Of a stretch of DNA of 64,000 nucleotides, positions 1 through 12,500 are shown one piece after another. The notes beneath the pieces were generated by a model. That model worked only from the letters and a program-made list of their open reading frames with translations. It made no database searches and was not told where the DNA came from. Each line of letters starts with the position of its first letter. The stretch's first letter is position 1. The position numbers and the translations under genes were made by a program. Source of the stretch: Sarcophilus harrisii (lineage: Eukaryota; Chordata; Mammalia; Dasyuromorphia; Dasyuridae); assembly GCF_902635505.1 (NCBI RefSeq), contig NC_045432.1, forward strand, positions 73,229,823-73,293,822, read 5' to 3'.

Positions 1-134
1 CTTCATCCCGTTTGCCTCGGTTTCCTCTTCAGTAAAATGAGCTGGAGAAGGAAATGGTAAAGCACTCTAGTATCTCTCTGCTAAGAAAACCCCAAATGGG
101 ATCATGAAGAATCGGACATGACTCAACAACAAAA
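1..134 (+). repeat. Marsupial SINE 3' half with RTE-like tail
   Basis: The order cctcggtttcctc, aaaatgagctggagaaggaa, aagaaaaccccaaatggg, cggacatgactcaacaacaa is the usual 3' half of a marsupial SINE whose tail resembles an RTE LINE. The copy is cut by the window edge. Confidence 0.75.
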
Positions 135-191
135 GCCAGTGGAGAAGACGACATGTGTGGCAGCAGGAAATAGTGAACAGGGACGGACTTG

Positions 192-335
192 GGTTCAAAG
201 CACATATTGAGTGACCCTGAGCAACTGACTGCTTCTCTGGCTCAGAGAAGATTCCTTATCTCTAAAATGAGTGTTGAACTTGATGAACTCAATGGCTTCT
301 CAGTTCCTTTCTAGCTCGAAATCTATGATCTTCCA
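192..335 (+). repeat. MIR-like SINE fragment
   Basis: It has gagtgaccctgagcaactga, a decayed 'cctctaaaatga' part and an end resembling tctagctcgaaatctatgat. Diverged. Confidence 0.5.
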
Positions 336-2300
336 TTTTGTATTTGGGTTAACTGAAATCAACTTGCTCAGTTTAAGACTTTACATTTAATTATTAAATC
401 CCATGGTGCCCCTGCAAGTTCTCTCTCCTCCAAGCTAAACACTTTCAGTTCTTTCAACTTTTAACCTAGACTTTTATCAGGAAATCAGAGCCAGCTGGAA
501 AGTTCCGGAAGGCACCAAGTGAATAAGGTCAAAAACACTCATGACGGCACAGAGTCCTCTGATCTGAAGGCCCCTTGCAGCCACTGAGCAGACTTAGGTG
601 TCTTATCCTGGAACTCTTGGAAAAAGCAAACAGCTACACCTTGGTAGAAACTGGAGGCACTTTCTGAAGTATTTCAAAATGCACTGGAGATCTCAGAAAC
701 TCATGGTCTGATAGCAAAGATCATTGGGCTCAGAAGATGTGACTCTGCACAAGGTCTTTACTCTCTGAGAGTCAGTCACATGTCATCTGTCAAACACAAT
801 TTCAGCTTATTCCACTTACCTCCCAGAATTCCAACGAGGACAAAGCTCCGGCACTGGCAAAGGGCTCTTATTATTGCTGAACAATGCTGGGAAAGTACCT
901 TTCGTCTGATTTCTTCAGACCTCTAAACTCCATTGGCAGACTCCTCCCTAGGTAAAGGCTGTGGCCACCCTCCCCCTTCCCCCACGTGTCCAGCTGAACT
1001 GAATCTAGGGAAAGCTAAGTGGCAAACATGATGAATCCTCCATTATGGCCTACTTCACAGGAGAGTTGTACTTGGAAAAGACTGGACAAGATGATTGGGC
1101 CTACAAAGCCCCACACCCTGGTAAAGTGAAATTAAGAACCAGAACCGTGGCCAGTCTTCTTCAGAGATGATAAGACAGAGCTCCCACAAGCTGGCACTGA
1201 GAATTCTCCCAAGTCACCAAGGCATTTCCCTAGCCCCTGGGAGTAAACGGGCATCTGATTCTTGGGCCGTTTTGGGGTGTGTGTTCAGTACCAATTTCAC
1301 AGAACATTAACTCAATGCTAAAATTATACATGGGGCATTTTCAGCTGTGGTCAGTCACCACATATAATTTTCAATGGCGTTTAAATTCAAAGTAAGTCAA
1401 CAGGAGAGGGAAAATGCTTCCTGAAACAGCTCTGAGCAGAGCCAGGGCTTGACTCTAACCCATCTCCTTCACCGTGGCCTAAGGCTAAGCTTAGGAATGA
1501 ATATCTGCTTCCAAGTAAAACTCAAAGCTATATTATTTCTATACTCATCACTTGGTAGGGTGAGGATTTTCCACATTAACTAACTTTTTAAATGTTAGCA
1601 GCCAATTAATTCTGACAAGGTTACTAACCGAGAGAGAGGTCAGGCACTCAGGGCCCAAATATACTCCCTGGCGCTAATTATCTTTTCTTTCAAATTAACC
1701 ACAAACTCTTTCAGGAAATAGTTACACCGGAAATGCTGAAGCTCCCAGGCAACAGTACAACAGCAGCCCAGAAGTCACAAGCCAAAGACTAGGAAAACCG
1801 AGCGGCCCTCAAAAGTCGAAGACGTGAAGTTAGAAGACAACGCTGGCCATGGCTGGAATGCCAGCCAGGTGAGCCCAGAGCAGAGGGGGTACAGCAGCTT
1901 AGTTGGTCACCAGGCTCACCACGTGCCTACAAAACCTGAGTCAGGAGGGCCCAAGCCCCAAGCAATAAAGAAATCACAAGTCAATAGAAAAAGCTAGTGA
2001 GCGGGGCCAAGCTCTGGGGAAACGTCTCAGGGCCAGACTAAATCTTGGCTTCCTGGCAAACCCAGTCATCCACAACTCCTCAAAATTACCTGTTGCTCCT
2101 GAGGCCTCTGATGACTTTACAAGCTGAAGATGACGACGGTAGGTACCGTATGAAGTTCTTGTATCCCAAATGGTCATTTTGTAACTGATTCTTAACTCTC
2201 TACTCTTCATTTACCATCATGCCTTAAGATCTGGTTCTGAGCATTTTTGTCCTCAGTTAATAGATTCTACTTACCACAACAAATTCAGCTAAGTCGATTA
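335..2300. other. Downstream intergenic DNA, no gene seen
   Basis: I found no coding exon, RNA gene or clear young repeat in this stretch beyond the 3' end of WDR44. The few open frames are short and have no recognisable family. It may contain conserved noncoding DNA, which needs cross-species alignment to show. Confidence 0.5.
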
Positions 2301-2324
2301 ACACAGTAGAGAGTTGTAGAGAGA

Positions 2325-2455
2325 AAAGAGGCCTTCAAGAAAACCTAAGCCAATCCCCCCCTTCTCAGATGAGGAAACATACTCCGAGTGTCCGAGAGCC
2401 TTGCCTCCGGTCACCAAAGTAGCTCAGGAACAAGGCTGGCACTAGAAACCAGGTG
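2325..2455 (-). repeat. MIR-like fragment
   Basis: The plus strand shows cttctcagatgaggaaaca, the usual reverse MIR motif, followed by a decayed 'gtcaccaaagtagctcagg'. It lies just beyond the presumed end of the WDR44 3'UTR. Confidence 0.5.
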
Positions 2456-2527
2456 TTGCAGGCCTGCTATGAGAAACCTGAGTCATTTAAAAACAAAATG
2501 ACATTTACCAAATGTTGGTGACCAACT

Positions 2528-2533
2528 TTTAAT
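2528..2533 (-). terminator. Candidate polyadenylation signal ATTAAA
   Basis: This common variant hexamer lies on the gene strand about 970 bases after the WDR44 stop. A T-rich stretch (cattttgttttt on the gene strand) lies 20-35 bases further. It is a guess based on position and composition. Confidence 0.3.
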
Positions 2534-3474
2534 TATACATTTTACTTTCTGAGACATAGGCTAACCATCAACAACACGCTTGGGGTTCGGCTGCCCCGAT
2601 GTTATTTCATTGGTACAGTAGAGCGATATTTACAAAGTCCTTCAAATTCAGCAACTCAAATCAAAACAGCTTAATTTTGGAAAACTCCAATGCCTTAAAA
2701 AAATGTAAACAAATTCATTTTTACAGTGTTGTAGAAAAGAATTTCTAACGAGTGCAGCTTTTTTTTTTCAAGTGAGCTCTCATAGAGCCTACTGCCCACA
2801 AATAAGGAATGAAAAGTGTTCTTTACATAGAAACATTGTGCTCCAGTGTGCAAAAATGAAGAAATGCTATTTCTATATACACATACAAAGAAAACCCTAA
2901 AATCCACAACAAGGCCACAAAAACAATTGTCCTCAAATTGGGAAATTTATAAAAACATTTACATGGAGTTGTTGATCTACTGGAAATCTGTATCATCTTC
3001 TCCAAGTCATTCAAGAGTCCAAAGGGACCACCATTAAAAAAAACAAAAAAACAAAACAAAAAAAGGAATTCTGTGCAAAAGAAAAGTTTTTTTGAAACGC
3101 TAAACCAAAACCATTTTCCTGTCACTGAACAGCCAAAACAGCCTCTGAAGCACTGAGTTGTTAAAATTCAGGGCATGTAACCAAAAAAAGGCACACACAG
3201 GAGATTCATAGATGAATATATTTCATGCAGAAACCTTCGCATGTTGACAACTATATAGCAAAACCACAACCAGTTTGAAAATGTGAAGCCAACCACTGGG
3301 CAACTCTCCTCTTGCACAAACATATCCTTTCTAGTGGCCCTGGCCCAGTTCCTAGCTTCCTGACACTGCCTCCCCAAACATATTAGCTCTGAACAGCTTA
3401 AAAACAATGTTAGCCTGCAATACTACTCCAATGCTTTTTCACTCAGGATGCCTAGAGAAAAGGACTCATCGATG

Positions 3475-3480
3475 TTTATT
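3475..3480 (-). terminator. AATAAA hexamer just after the WDR44 stop
   Basis: A canonical hexamer on the gene strand, only about 22 bases past TGA. It could be a proximal polyadenylation site or chance. I see no clear GT-rich element right after it. Confidence 0.25.
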
Positions 3481-3501
3481 TCAAGTTGAGGTTGTCATAA
3501 G

Positions 3502-3596
3502 TCAAGCGACATATTTTTTTTTGTTAATAAACACTTTGATGGCTCCAGTGAAATCGGCAGAGAGAAGAACTTCGGTATGGTCGGTCTTCAGGGCAC
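3502..3596 (-). CDS. WDR44: WDR44 last coding exon and stop codon
   Basis: 95 bp encoding (G)[20 protein letters not shown] then [10 protein letters not shown] and TGA at 3502-3504. It completes WD repeat 7. Human ends VFVNKRKNVS, so the last residues differ. The three AAA lysines follow AAC directly, giving a nine-base A run in the message close to the stop. The intron before it is 6.8 kb, the longest in the 3' half. Confidence 0.97.
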
Positions 3597-6500
3597 CTGA
3601 AAAACATAAAAAAACAAGAAAGAGGCATTCGTGAATTCGAAAGAAATAGGAAACCAAAAGCCTTCACAGCCCCCTTCTTCCCTTCTCCTCGCGGCCTAGC
3701 ATACACCACACATAGGATTCTCTTCTCTGGGAGTCCTTCAGTTTACCACCAGCCTTTTTTGGGTGTCCCAAATCCCTGGGATCATGGGATAGGGAAGCCT
3801 ATGTATGCTCCTCCTCCCGCTTATGTTCTTAAAATGCATAAAATACAGAAGGAAACCAAAGGTTAGTGAAACAGAATTGGCTGAACCACAAAGGCCCAAG
3901 GTCACAGGTTCTCTGAAATCTCTACATGATCTGCCTAAGGGTGCCTGTGAACCCCAAGCTACCACTCCCCTAGCTTGCTCATCATACCCTGCTCACAGGT
4001 TTACCTTGCCTGGGCTTTGTCTTAGCCAGTTTCCAAAGAACTGGAGACAAGCTGTATCTTGCTACAGTAATCAGAGTTTCTAAACCAAAAGTTGGAACAG
4101 AGCATGACCAGAGTCATTCTCCTTTTGTAGAGCCTCTTTTAGCAAGCCACTAGCTTTTATTTTTCTTCTTCTTCTTCTTCTTTTTTTTTCTGAGGCAATG
4201 GGGTTACATGATTTGCCCAGGGTCACACAGCTAGGGAGTGTTAAGTGTCTGAGGCCAGATTTGAACTCGGGTCCTCCTGACTGGTGCTCTTTCCACTGCG
4301 CCACCTAGTTGCTCCACCACGGGCTTTTCTTGCCCCAGAAAATGGAAGCTATTCCTCCATCCAAACATACAAAATCTCTAGTGCTCTTGCTCTCTCTCCC
4401 TCCTCAGTTTTTTTCTTCTGTCTCTGAAACCCTTCCCCCAAGTGTCCCCCTCGGATTATGGAATGGCTCTAGGGTTTATTCCATTTGACCACAGTTTAGA
4501 GTTTCCTAAGATGACAGGAAGTTAGAGGCTTTCTCAGCCATAGAGTCAGTGGCGGCACACCAAAGTGAGCTCTAGCCTTTGGGTTCCACGTATTTACACT
4601 GAAACTGGAAGGCAGACCCAGTGCAGCCACCATGAGGGACGGTGAAGTCATTGCAGTGCATCCTGGCTCCGCACCCAGTCACAAGTCAGTTCGCTAAGTC
4701 TAACAGCATTGGATCACAGACGCAAGAATGCTTGCAGTTCACAGGAGGGAAATCTACTCCTCCCGAAGAAGCAGGCTGGTTGTTCCAGGGGGCTGAAGGG
4801 GGCACGAGTGAGCCACTTGGCTCAGCTCTGTCACAGATCTATTCTGAGCATTTGAAAACGTTTTCCCTTTCAGCTTTGATCTCTGGAATAGGGCATAAGT
4901 CTTTGGGAAATGTGAAAGGGGAAGAGGAGCAAGGAGACGAACTGGAGTGACACTGAAGTTTCACTTTTCCTCCCCAGACATGGGCTGCCAGGAGTAGAAA
5001 AGAAAGAGATCGGATATAACTCTCTGTGCCAGACCCTGGGATCAGTCAGTCACCCTTAGTTGGCTGCCAAGGAACAAAAAGAAATTCCAGAAAATCTATG
5101 AAAAGTTCTGCCTCTTGTAAAGAGACCAGAATATCCCTGAGGTTCTGGGAAGTACCAAAGGTGGAATCAGGCCCCAGTCCGAATCCCGGCTCTGCCACTT
5201 ACTACCTTCTCTAGGTCTCAGCTTCTTCTTTTTGGCAAATGAGGGGGTTAGACTGGATCAGAGGCTCACAGCCCGGAGTCCAAGAAAAGAATTCAGGGTG
5301 GTCCACGAAGGTGGACGGACAAAGCAATCCCATCGCCATTTTCACGACCTTCTTAACTCAAATGTGGCACTTGCTTCAATTAAGAATGTAGGAAAGAAGC
5401 GGGACTGTAAGCAGGGGTGGGTGCAGAGGCTTCTTCAGCTGCCTGACTCATTGAGGGCCTGGGATACACAGAAAAGTGAAGGACCCCTGGGGATGAGGTC
5501 ATTTCCAAGCGCCCTTCAATCTTTCCATTGAATGATCTGGTAAATATGAAGTGTCAAGAAAAGCTGGCCAGCTTAGATAATGAAGAGGGGTTGCTGGGGG
5601 GCTTTCCTCACCCTCTAATTCATCCCAAGGAAAACCATGGCCATGAAAGGAATGATTAGGAAAGACGATGCCTTGAGAACAGTCGAGATGAAACTGGAAG
5701 AAACTGAGTTGAGAGTGTTTATCTAGACATGAATCAAGTACAAACTCATCAACTGATTGTCCTAATTTGAAGTGGATAATCATTCTGACAGAGGCAAAGC
5801 TGATGGTGACTTCTGCTAGAAAACAATTATTGCTCCCGTAGATGATACTGCAAAGGAAATATCTGAAATTCTTAGGAAAACGAAATCTTTGACTAGATGA
5901 GAATAGAATTTAACAGGGGTTAAAGCCCCAATGGGCGAGAGCCACTGCGTGAGAATGGAAAGACTTAGAAAACGAAACTGGCCCTGCCTTCAAAAAGTCT
6001 GGGCTCTATTAGGGAGAGGGGCAGAAGCGTAAGCAAATAAATACCAAGCTACCCGAGGGAAAGAACATGACCAACCAGATGCGGCCAGGTGAAGTGAGTC
6101 TGAAGGAAGCAAAGAAGTCAAAGTCGGGGATAAAGCAAGGGTGCAGCTTGTGCAAAGCCACAGAGGTGGGAGAGAGTGAACCAACCAGTATGGTCAATTT
6201 GATATGGACCTTGGTGGGTAAGAAGTTGGGAGGGCTGGTTTGGGGCCAGATGGTGGTGTGAGACCGGGAGAGGTCTGATGGGCCTTGGGCCTTGGGAAGC
6301 TCTGGACAGCTATGGGGCAGACGGCTAGGACACAGTGGAGAAGCAGGGAAAGGATTGCAAGAAGCAAACAGGCTGCTGTTTGGCTCCACCACACTGCTGT
6401 TCCCAAAGGAGAACTGGGCTGCCAGTGAGGAAGAAGGACAATCGGTAGGTAGTGATGGTGACAAAAAAGGAAAAGACTTTCAATGACACTTAAACATAGA

Positions 6501-9500
6501 AGAAAGCAGAAGACAGAAGCAGTTAAGAAAAAGCCTCCCACTCTCTCTTACACAGACAATCCTCTTTTTGGACCCTCTGCAAATCTTGAAACGTTCCCGT
6601 ATGATGATGTCCATCACTCACTGACCTAAAGGTGGAGAACAGCGATTGGCTTCAACGGCATCACTGAGTTCGAACTGAACCGGCCCGGTGACTGGCAGGA
6701 AAGGAGTAGTCAAGAGTCAAGAAGGGCCCCCAGATTGCAAAGCTCAGTGACTGGGGAAATCTTGGGGAGGAAACGAGCAACGAGTAAGTTGGGAGAAAGG
6801 GCTCATCTGTTCTGTTTTAGGGGAAGAAGATGAGGTGGTTTGGGATAGCCTGATGGAAGGTCTGACTCTGCTATCCAGCAGCTGGCTGGTTAAGGCGAGG
6901 TGGGAGTTCAGGAGAAAGAATATTTCCAAGAATCAAAGTTTTTCCTGGCATCGGGAGCTTCTGATAAGGAAACACCCTTTGCCAACGCAGATGAGCACTT
7001 CCTATGCAATTTCTTAGAGAGCTCCCCGGTGGCCCCCAAGAAATTCAGGGACTTTCCCAGATCAAATAGCTAGAGATGCTAGATGCAGAATTTCAACACA
7101 GGTCTTCCTGACTTTAAGCTAAGTCCTCTACCCACAATGCCCCACTGCCTCTCATGAAAGGTTAAAAATGTTCTTGTAGATTTGGGAATGATGCACTAGT
7201 TGAGTCCATGTTGGTGGATGAGATCAAAGGAGAAGAGAAAGATACAAGGGTAGTGAGAAGTCAAGAAAACCCAGGACAAAGCCGTGCCCTCAGAAACAAG
7301 AATGATTAGTGCCAGGAGATGGGCGATGACCCACCGAGGAAGACACAAGAGACACTGATGGGGATGGGTTCAAAGGCATGTGTAGAGAAGTTGACATTAG
7401 CAAAAAAGACCACCTATCGCTTAGACAATGGAGCCCAGGATGGTCTTCATTTCCCCTATCAAGCAGGGATGAGACAGATACCATAAGGGGCCTCAAAGAC
7501 ACAGCTTTTGCACAATCAGGGGGAATGATAATCAACTGAGAGGAAAATAAAATGATTACAGTAGAAGCACTGAGGTCTCAGTTGAGCTTAGCTGGAAGAT
7601 TAGTACCGAGTGAGGACCTAGTCATCAGTGGTGCAACTTCCTCCACAAGTACCCAAGTAGCAAAAGATAAATAAGATGGTAGAGGCGATCTAGAACTGGG
7701 CTTTGGTTAAGACATGAGGGCAATGCAAGATAGTCAAGTTTAAGACTGTGCTAACAGCTTTGGGGACATCCCTTCTATACAGATGAACTAGTAACTATGG
7801 TCTGAACTTTATGGATGTGACACAGTGAGGGCAGAACAGGGGGAATGAAAAAACCCAACGATGATAGTTTACCAAGGGTTTTACATATAGTGTCTCATTT
7901 AATGCTCACAATGATAATGATGATGATGATGATGACGAACATACCCATTTTACAAATGAGGAAACTAAAATTGACCAAGTTTAAATAACTTGTCCAGAGC
8001 TACCTAGCTAGTAAGGGTCTGAGGCAGATTCTAAGTCTAGAGCTCTATTTATCTGGGGAAAACAGGAGGAGACACATGCATTAGAGGTTATGTGATGATA
8101 AAGAGCAGATTTAGGAGGAGTGAAGACAGGGAAAGATGGAAGAAAAAGATGTCATGGTCAAGAGAGAGAAGCTTCGAAGTAGGAGAGGAGGAAAGTGGCC
8201 AAGGGATGGTCTGTGGGTGGCTGGGTTAATGAGCAAGGAAGAGATAAGGTCATTGGAGGGATCAACTAAGACATCCTTAAGTCCTCAAGCATATGGGCAG
8301 GGGAGGAGGCTGGAAGCTGGCTGCCCTCAAACACTCACAGTGTTGAGCAGGCTGCTCTATAACAAGGAAGAGTTGCCACTGCATGCATGGTAGCTAAGTG
8401 AGTATTTGCAGGCAACCAGCTTCCAACCTCCTCGCCTGGCTTCGTGCATCTAATTTCCAAAAATTGTAAAGCTATTCTCTAATTCAAAAAGCTTATCTTT
8501 TCAAATGGCCTCGCTTCTAGTTCGGTGACACTTGGGAGACTTTATCGTATTTCTTTCTTCCAATTTCTACCCTGTTTTGCCCCACTGCACTCGGCACAGT
8601 AAGTGGGAGACAGGAGGTGCCCAATAAATACTGCCGATTCATCCTTCTCCATTCCAGAGCAAAGTGTTGTGGATGCGACCACATCACCCCTCGTCCTTGG
8701 ATGGCCCTCGTCATTCAGACGTGGCCATAGGCCACAGTTTCAGTAACAAGTAGCCCCTGATGTCACGTGGCTAGGGATCAGCTTCTGATCATCTGAATGT
8801 GGGATGCTCCTTGTACCAGAAGGACAGCTGGCAAAGAATGGGGCTGGAGCTCCAGTTTCACTTTGATTTCCTCTTCTTTTTCTTGGTCCCGCCTCTCCCT
8901 GGGGCTAGCTCTTTCCTAATCTCCAAAGTGCTTTACCTCTAGCCTCCCCCGGGCTGCCTGCACATAGGCCCATCTCTTCCCTCAGAGACAAAAGAATCTG
9001 GGTAGTCGCTATCCCTTCAAAGACCACTCACCACTTTTTCCCTTTTGCAGCCCAACTCTGAGAAAAGGCTACATGTGTGCCCCCTGCCTGCACTCATTCA
9101 CGCCTCAAGCCCTTGTGGCTTGGCTTCCAGCTCCATGGCTCAACTCAAACGGCTGTCCCAAGTGGCCTGATGGAACAGGCTCTTCTTGGCCCTCTCCACT
9201 GACTTCTCCCTCATCCCTAGCGTTGCTGACTACCTGCATCCCCACTGTCCTCCCAGACTTTTGTCTGTCTTTTCCTCTAACCTGTCCAATTGTTCCTCCT
9301 CGGTCTCCATTGTGGAACTATCCAACCTCCACCCTCTGTTCCAGGCCCTCTTCCTTCTATTCTCTCTACCATTAACAAAACAAAACATCTCTATAGGAAT
9401 TTCCCATGGGCAACTCCACCTCAACGTGTCTAAATGAAGATTACCTTCCCCTTCAAACTCAATTTCTATCTAACTTGTCTTGTGGCAAGGATACCACAAT

Positions 9501-12500
9501 CCCTTCAATCAGCCATGTTTGCAAACTGTGAGTCATGCTGTCCCACATCCAATTAGTTGCCAAGTCTTGTCAATTATGCCTTCTATATATCTTTCAGAAG
9601 AGGCCCTTTATTTTCATTCAGTTACAACTCTTGGGCTCTCAGCACCTCTAGTCTAGGCTATAGCAATGGCCTAATTCATGGTTTCCCTACCTTTATTCTC
9701 ATCCCCTTTCCAAACCATCCCACTCAGAGCTGCTGAACGGATCTTCCTAAAATATAGGCTGAGCACAGCACTACCTTCCTGAAGAAGTTCCAGTGGTTCC
9801 CTATGGCTTCATGATCAAACAAAGACTCCTCTGTTTGACACTCAGTCAGTCCCAATCTAGTTATCTTCCCAGAATGATTTCACTTTCATCTCCCTTATAC
9901 GTTCTAGGTTCTAGGTTTGAGCCAAACTGGCAACTCCAGCTTCTGGGCTTTTGTCAAAATGAGCCCCCCGTTCCTCAGATGCTCCCTTCACAGCTGAGCT
10001 CATAGCATAGGCCTTCTAACAAGAGGCCCCTCCTGATCCCCCAGTTTTTAGTATTTTCTCCACTACCTCAAAATTCTGTAATCACTCTGTTTTGTATAAT
10101 TATTGTATTCATTGATCTATGTACCCTTTTCCCCTAAGGAGAAAGTGAGGTCCTCGAAGATGGGACCGGCTTTCTTTGTTTCACCTGACACAAGGCCTGG
10201 CACCGAATGAGTGCTTAAATGCTTCAGGAACTGAATGAAAAGTGTATTTCTGAGAAATGCAAACCTGAGAGGATGGAGACATGTAGGGAAGTTATCAGGG
10301 CTTGATAAATTCACTGCCCTGAACAAGCACGAGCCATATTGTTCATAGACACCTCTTACCAAAGGGACCAAAGTGGTGAGGTCAAATTCAGCGTAAGCAC
10401 CTACCAGAAGGGATGGGATCTGAAGCTTGAGAATCAGTATCTTTATCATTAGCTTCGGCCTTCTCAGACGGCAAGTCCAACGACAACATCAAACTCGGGT
10501 TCGGAGCAAAGATGGCTGATGTGACAACCGCATTGTGTGCTAGAGGGAAGAAAGCCATTTCGGGAAGATTAAGATGCCGCCAGAAAACAAAGGCAGACTT
10601 TGAAACACCGAATGTTCTGGTGTAAACTGTACCCCATTTCTATAAAAATGTTCCTCAAAGTCAGCCACGGAACCATTTCTAAACATGAAGCCATAAAAAT
10701 TCTTGAAAGGAACCTCTGAAAAATTTCTGATGTTCTAATGCCATCGAATCTGAATGAACTCAATCAAACTTTTGTCCTTCCCCTTTAAGATTTTTAATTG
10801 AAAAAAGTGAGAACTACTAAAAGTAGAGAACACAAAAACAGGACTTTACCTTTAATACCTTCCCAGAAGTCATTGCGATCTCTTCTAACTGATGTAAACT
10901 TGCTGAGGTCGTGGTAAGTACTCCAAATATAAACATATTTATCTTCTGAACCACTAACAATGTATGTAAAATCGTGGCTAAATTAAAAGAAAAAAAAAAA
11001 CACCCCCACATTTAGTATCTAGCAATAGGACTTTTTTCAAGGCAGCACTATAAAAGGATGTCTCCAAAGTCTTTTTTTCAAAATTGGAAGCTTTTTTTCC
11101 TTTGACTGGATGTAAACAAGTACCTTGACTTTCACAGAAGCCACCTCTACTAAAACCAGACCCGGCCCTGTGGTTTTATCTAAGTAGAGGAACTCTGGTA
11201 CTGAAGCTCCCTATACCAGCTGGGGATTAGCAACTTCTCTCTTTTATAGTCTTCAAAAGTCATTGGGAACCCTTGGAGACTGACTAATCCACAATCACTC
11301 AGCAAGTAGATATATATATAATAGGAAATAGCTAGTAAAGACGACTTGAAATCAGGTTTTACTGATTCCAAGCCTGGCCCTCCATCTACTATTCTGATAG
11401 CTTAGCTTTATACTTTATGATGTCCAAAAGAGAGCTTACAGGCTACTGAGTGCCACCCACCTCCCTTATTTTTCAGAAGAGGAAACTGAGGTATATACAC
11501 TCTAACCCTATCAAGTGACTCGCCCAGCATCACAAAGCTAATAAGTAGCTCAAGCTGATTTGAACCCAGCAAATCCAGGGCACTAGTGACTTATCTGGCT
11601 ATCCTACCCGAAGAAGGAAATCCTTGGGATCATGTGAAACTGGGATTATGTTGTTAATAAGGCTGAGATCACTCTGAGACTTCAGTTTTTCAGATCAACT
11701 GACATCATTCACATAGTACTTCTAGTTTGTAAAGGATTTAATAAACATTACCCTGTAAAGCAGGTGCTCTGTAGGTATAGATTATCTCCATTTTAGAGAT
11801 GAGGAAACTGAGGATGAGAGGCTAAGCCTTTGTCCACAGCAAAGCATATAGCTTAAGTGTTTTAGGATGAAAGGTAATCAAAGCCTCCATTAGAGAAAGT
11901 TCCCTCTGCATCATCTTACAATATACATCCACTCATCCAATCTGCTGCAGAAGCACGGACTGCCTCGGGCCCACAGGTTCAGTGACTTGCCTGAAGCTTC
12001 CCAGAGAAGTTGGGCAGAACTAGAAGATATCCCTGGGGGCACCTGCCCAGCCTGGAGCTCTCTTCTCTCCAAAAGGTCCTGGGTCTACCCTCTGTATACA
12101 CAAGTGGAAAATGCAGGGCCAGAGTTTGCAATCCCAATTAGGGATTGTAGCCTCAATCTTGTCAGGATTGTCAGTGCCATCTGGGGCAGGGCCAATCTTC
12201 TCTAGACCTCAGTTTGCTCTCTCTGCAAAATGGGGATAGTTTGTTGCCTACCTACCATCGGTAGAATAAAATGAGATCAGTGATATGAAAGTGTTTGGAA
12301 ATATCAGAAACACCTTACTTTAGGGGAGGGGAAATGCTCTGATCCCATCTGGCCATTTCCCATCACCAGTTTACCTGAAACTTGCTTTGATCTGGCTGCT
12401 GCTGTTGACATAGCCTTTGTATTTCATGGACAATGACAAATCTCTAAGGTCATATAGCCTAATTCTGGAGTCATTTGAGGTCACAAGTATCTAAAAAACA

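Larger units (their letters stand above)
2505..3501 (-). other. WDR44: WDR44 3' untranslated region (end uncertain)
   Basis: AT-rich, mostly repeat-free sequence follows the stop codon. The only AATAAA on the gene strand nearby lies at 3475-3480, about 22 bases after the stop. An ATTAAA lies at 2528-2533, followed by T-rich sequence. I favour the distal signal, with a UTR near 1 kb, but the proximal one could give a very short alternative end. Transcript data would be needed to choose. Confidence 0.45.
3597..10404 (-). other. WDR44 intron 19 (6.8 kb)
   Basis: It holds an antisense marsupial SINE near 4.2 kb, MIR pieces and a long L2 remnant at about 9.1-10.2 kb. Between 4.3 and 7.0 kb and between 8.1 and 9.0 kb I recognise only short MIR-like pieces. 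No additional exon was found. Confidence 0.7.
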
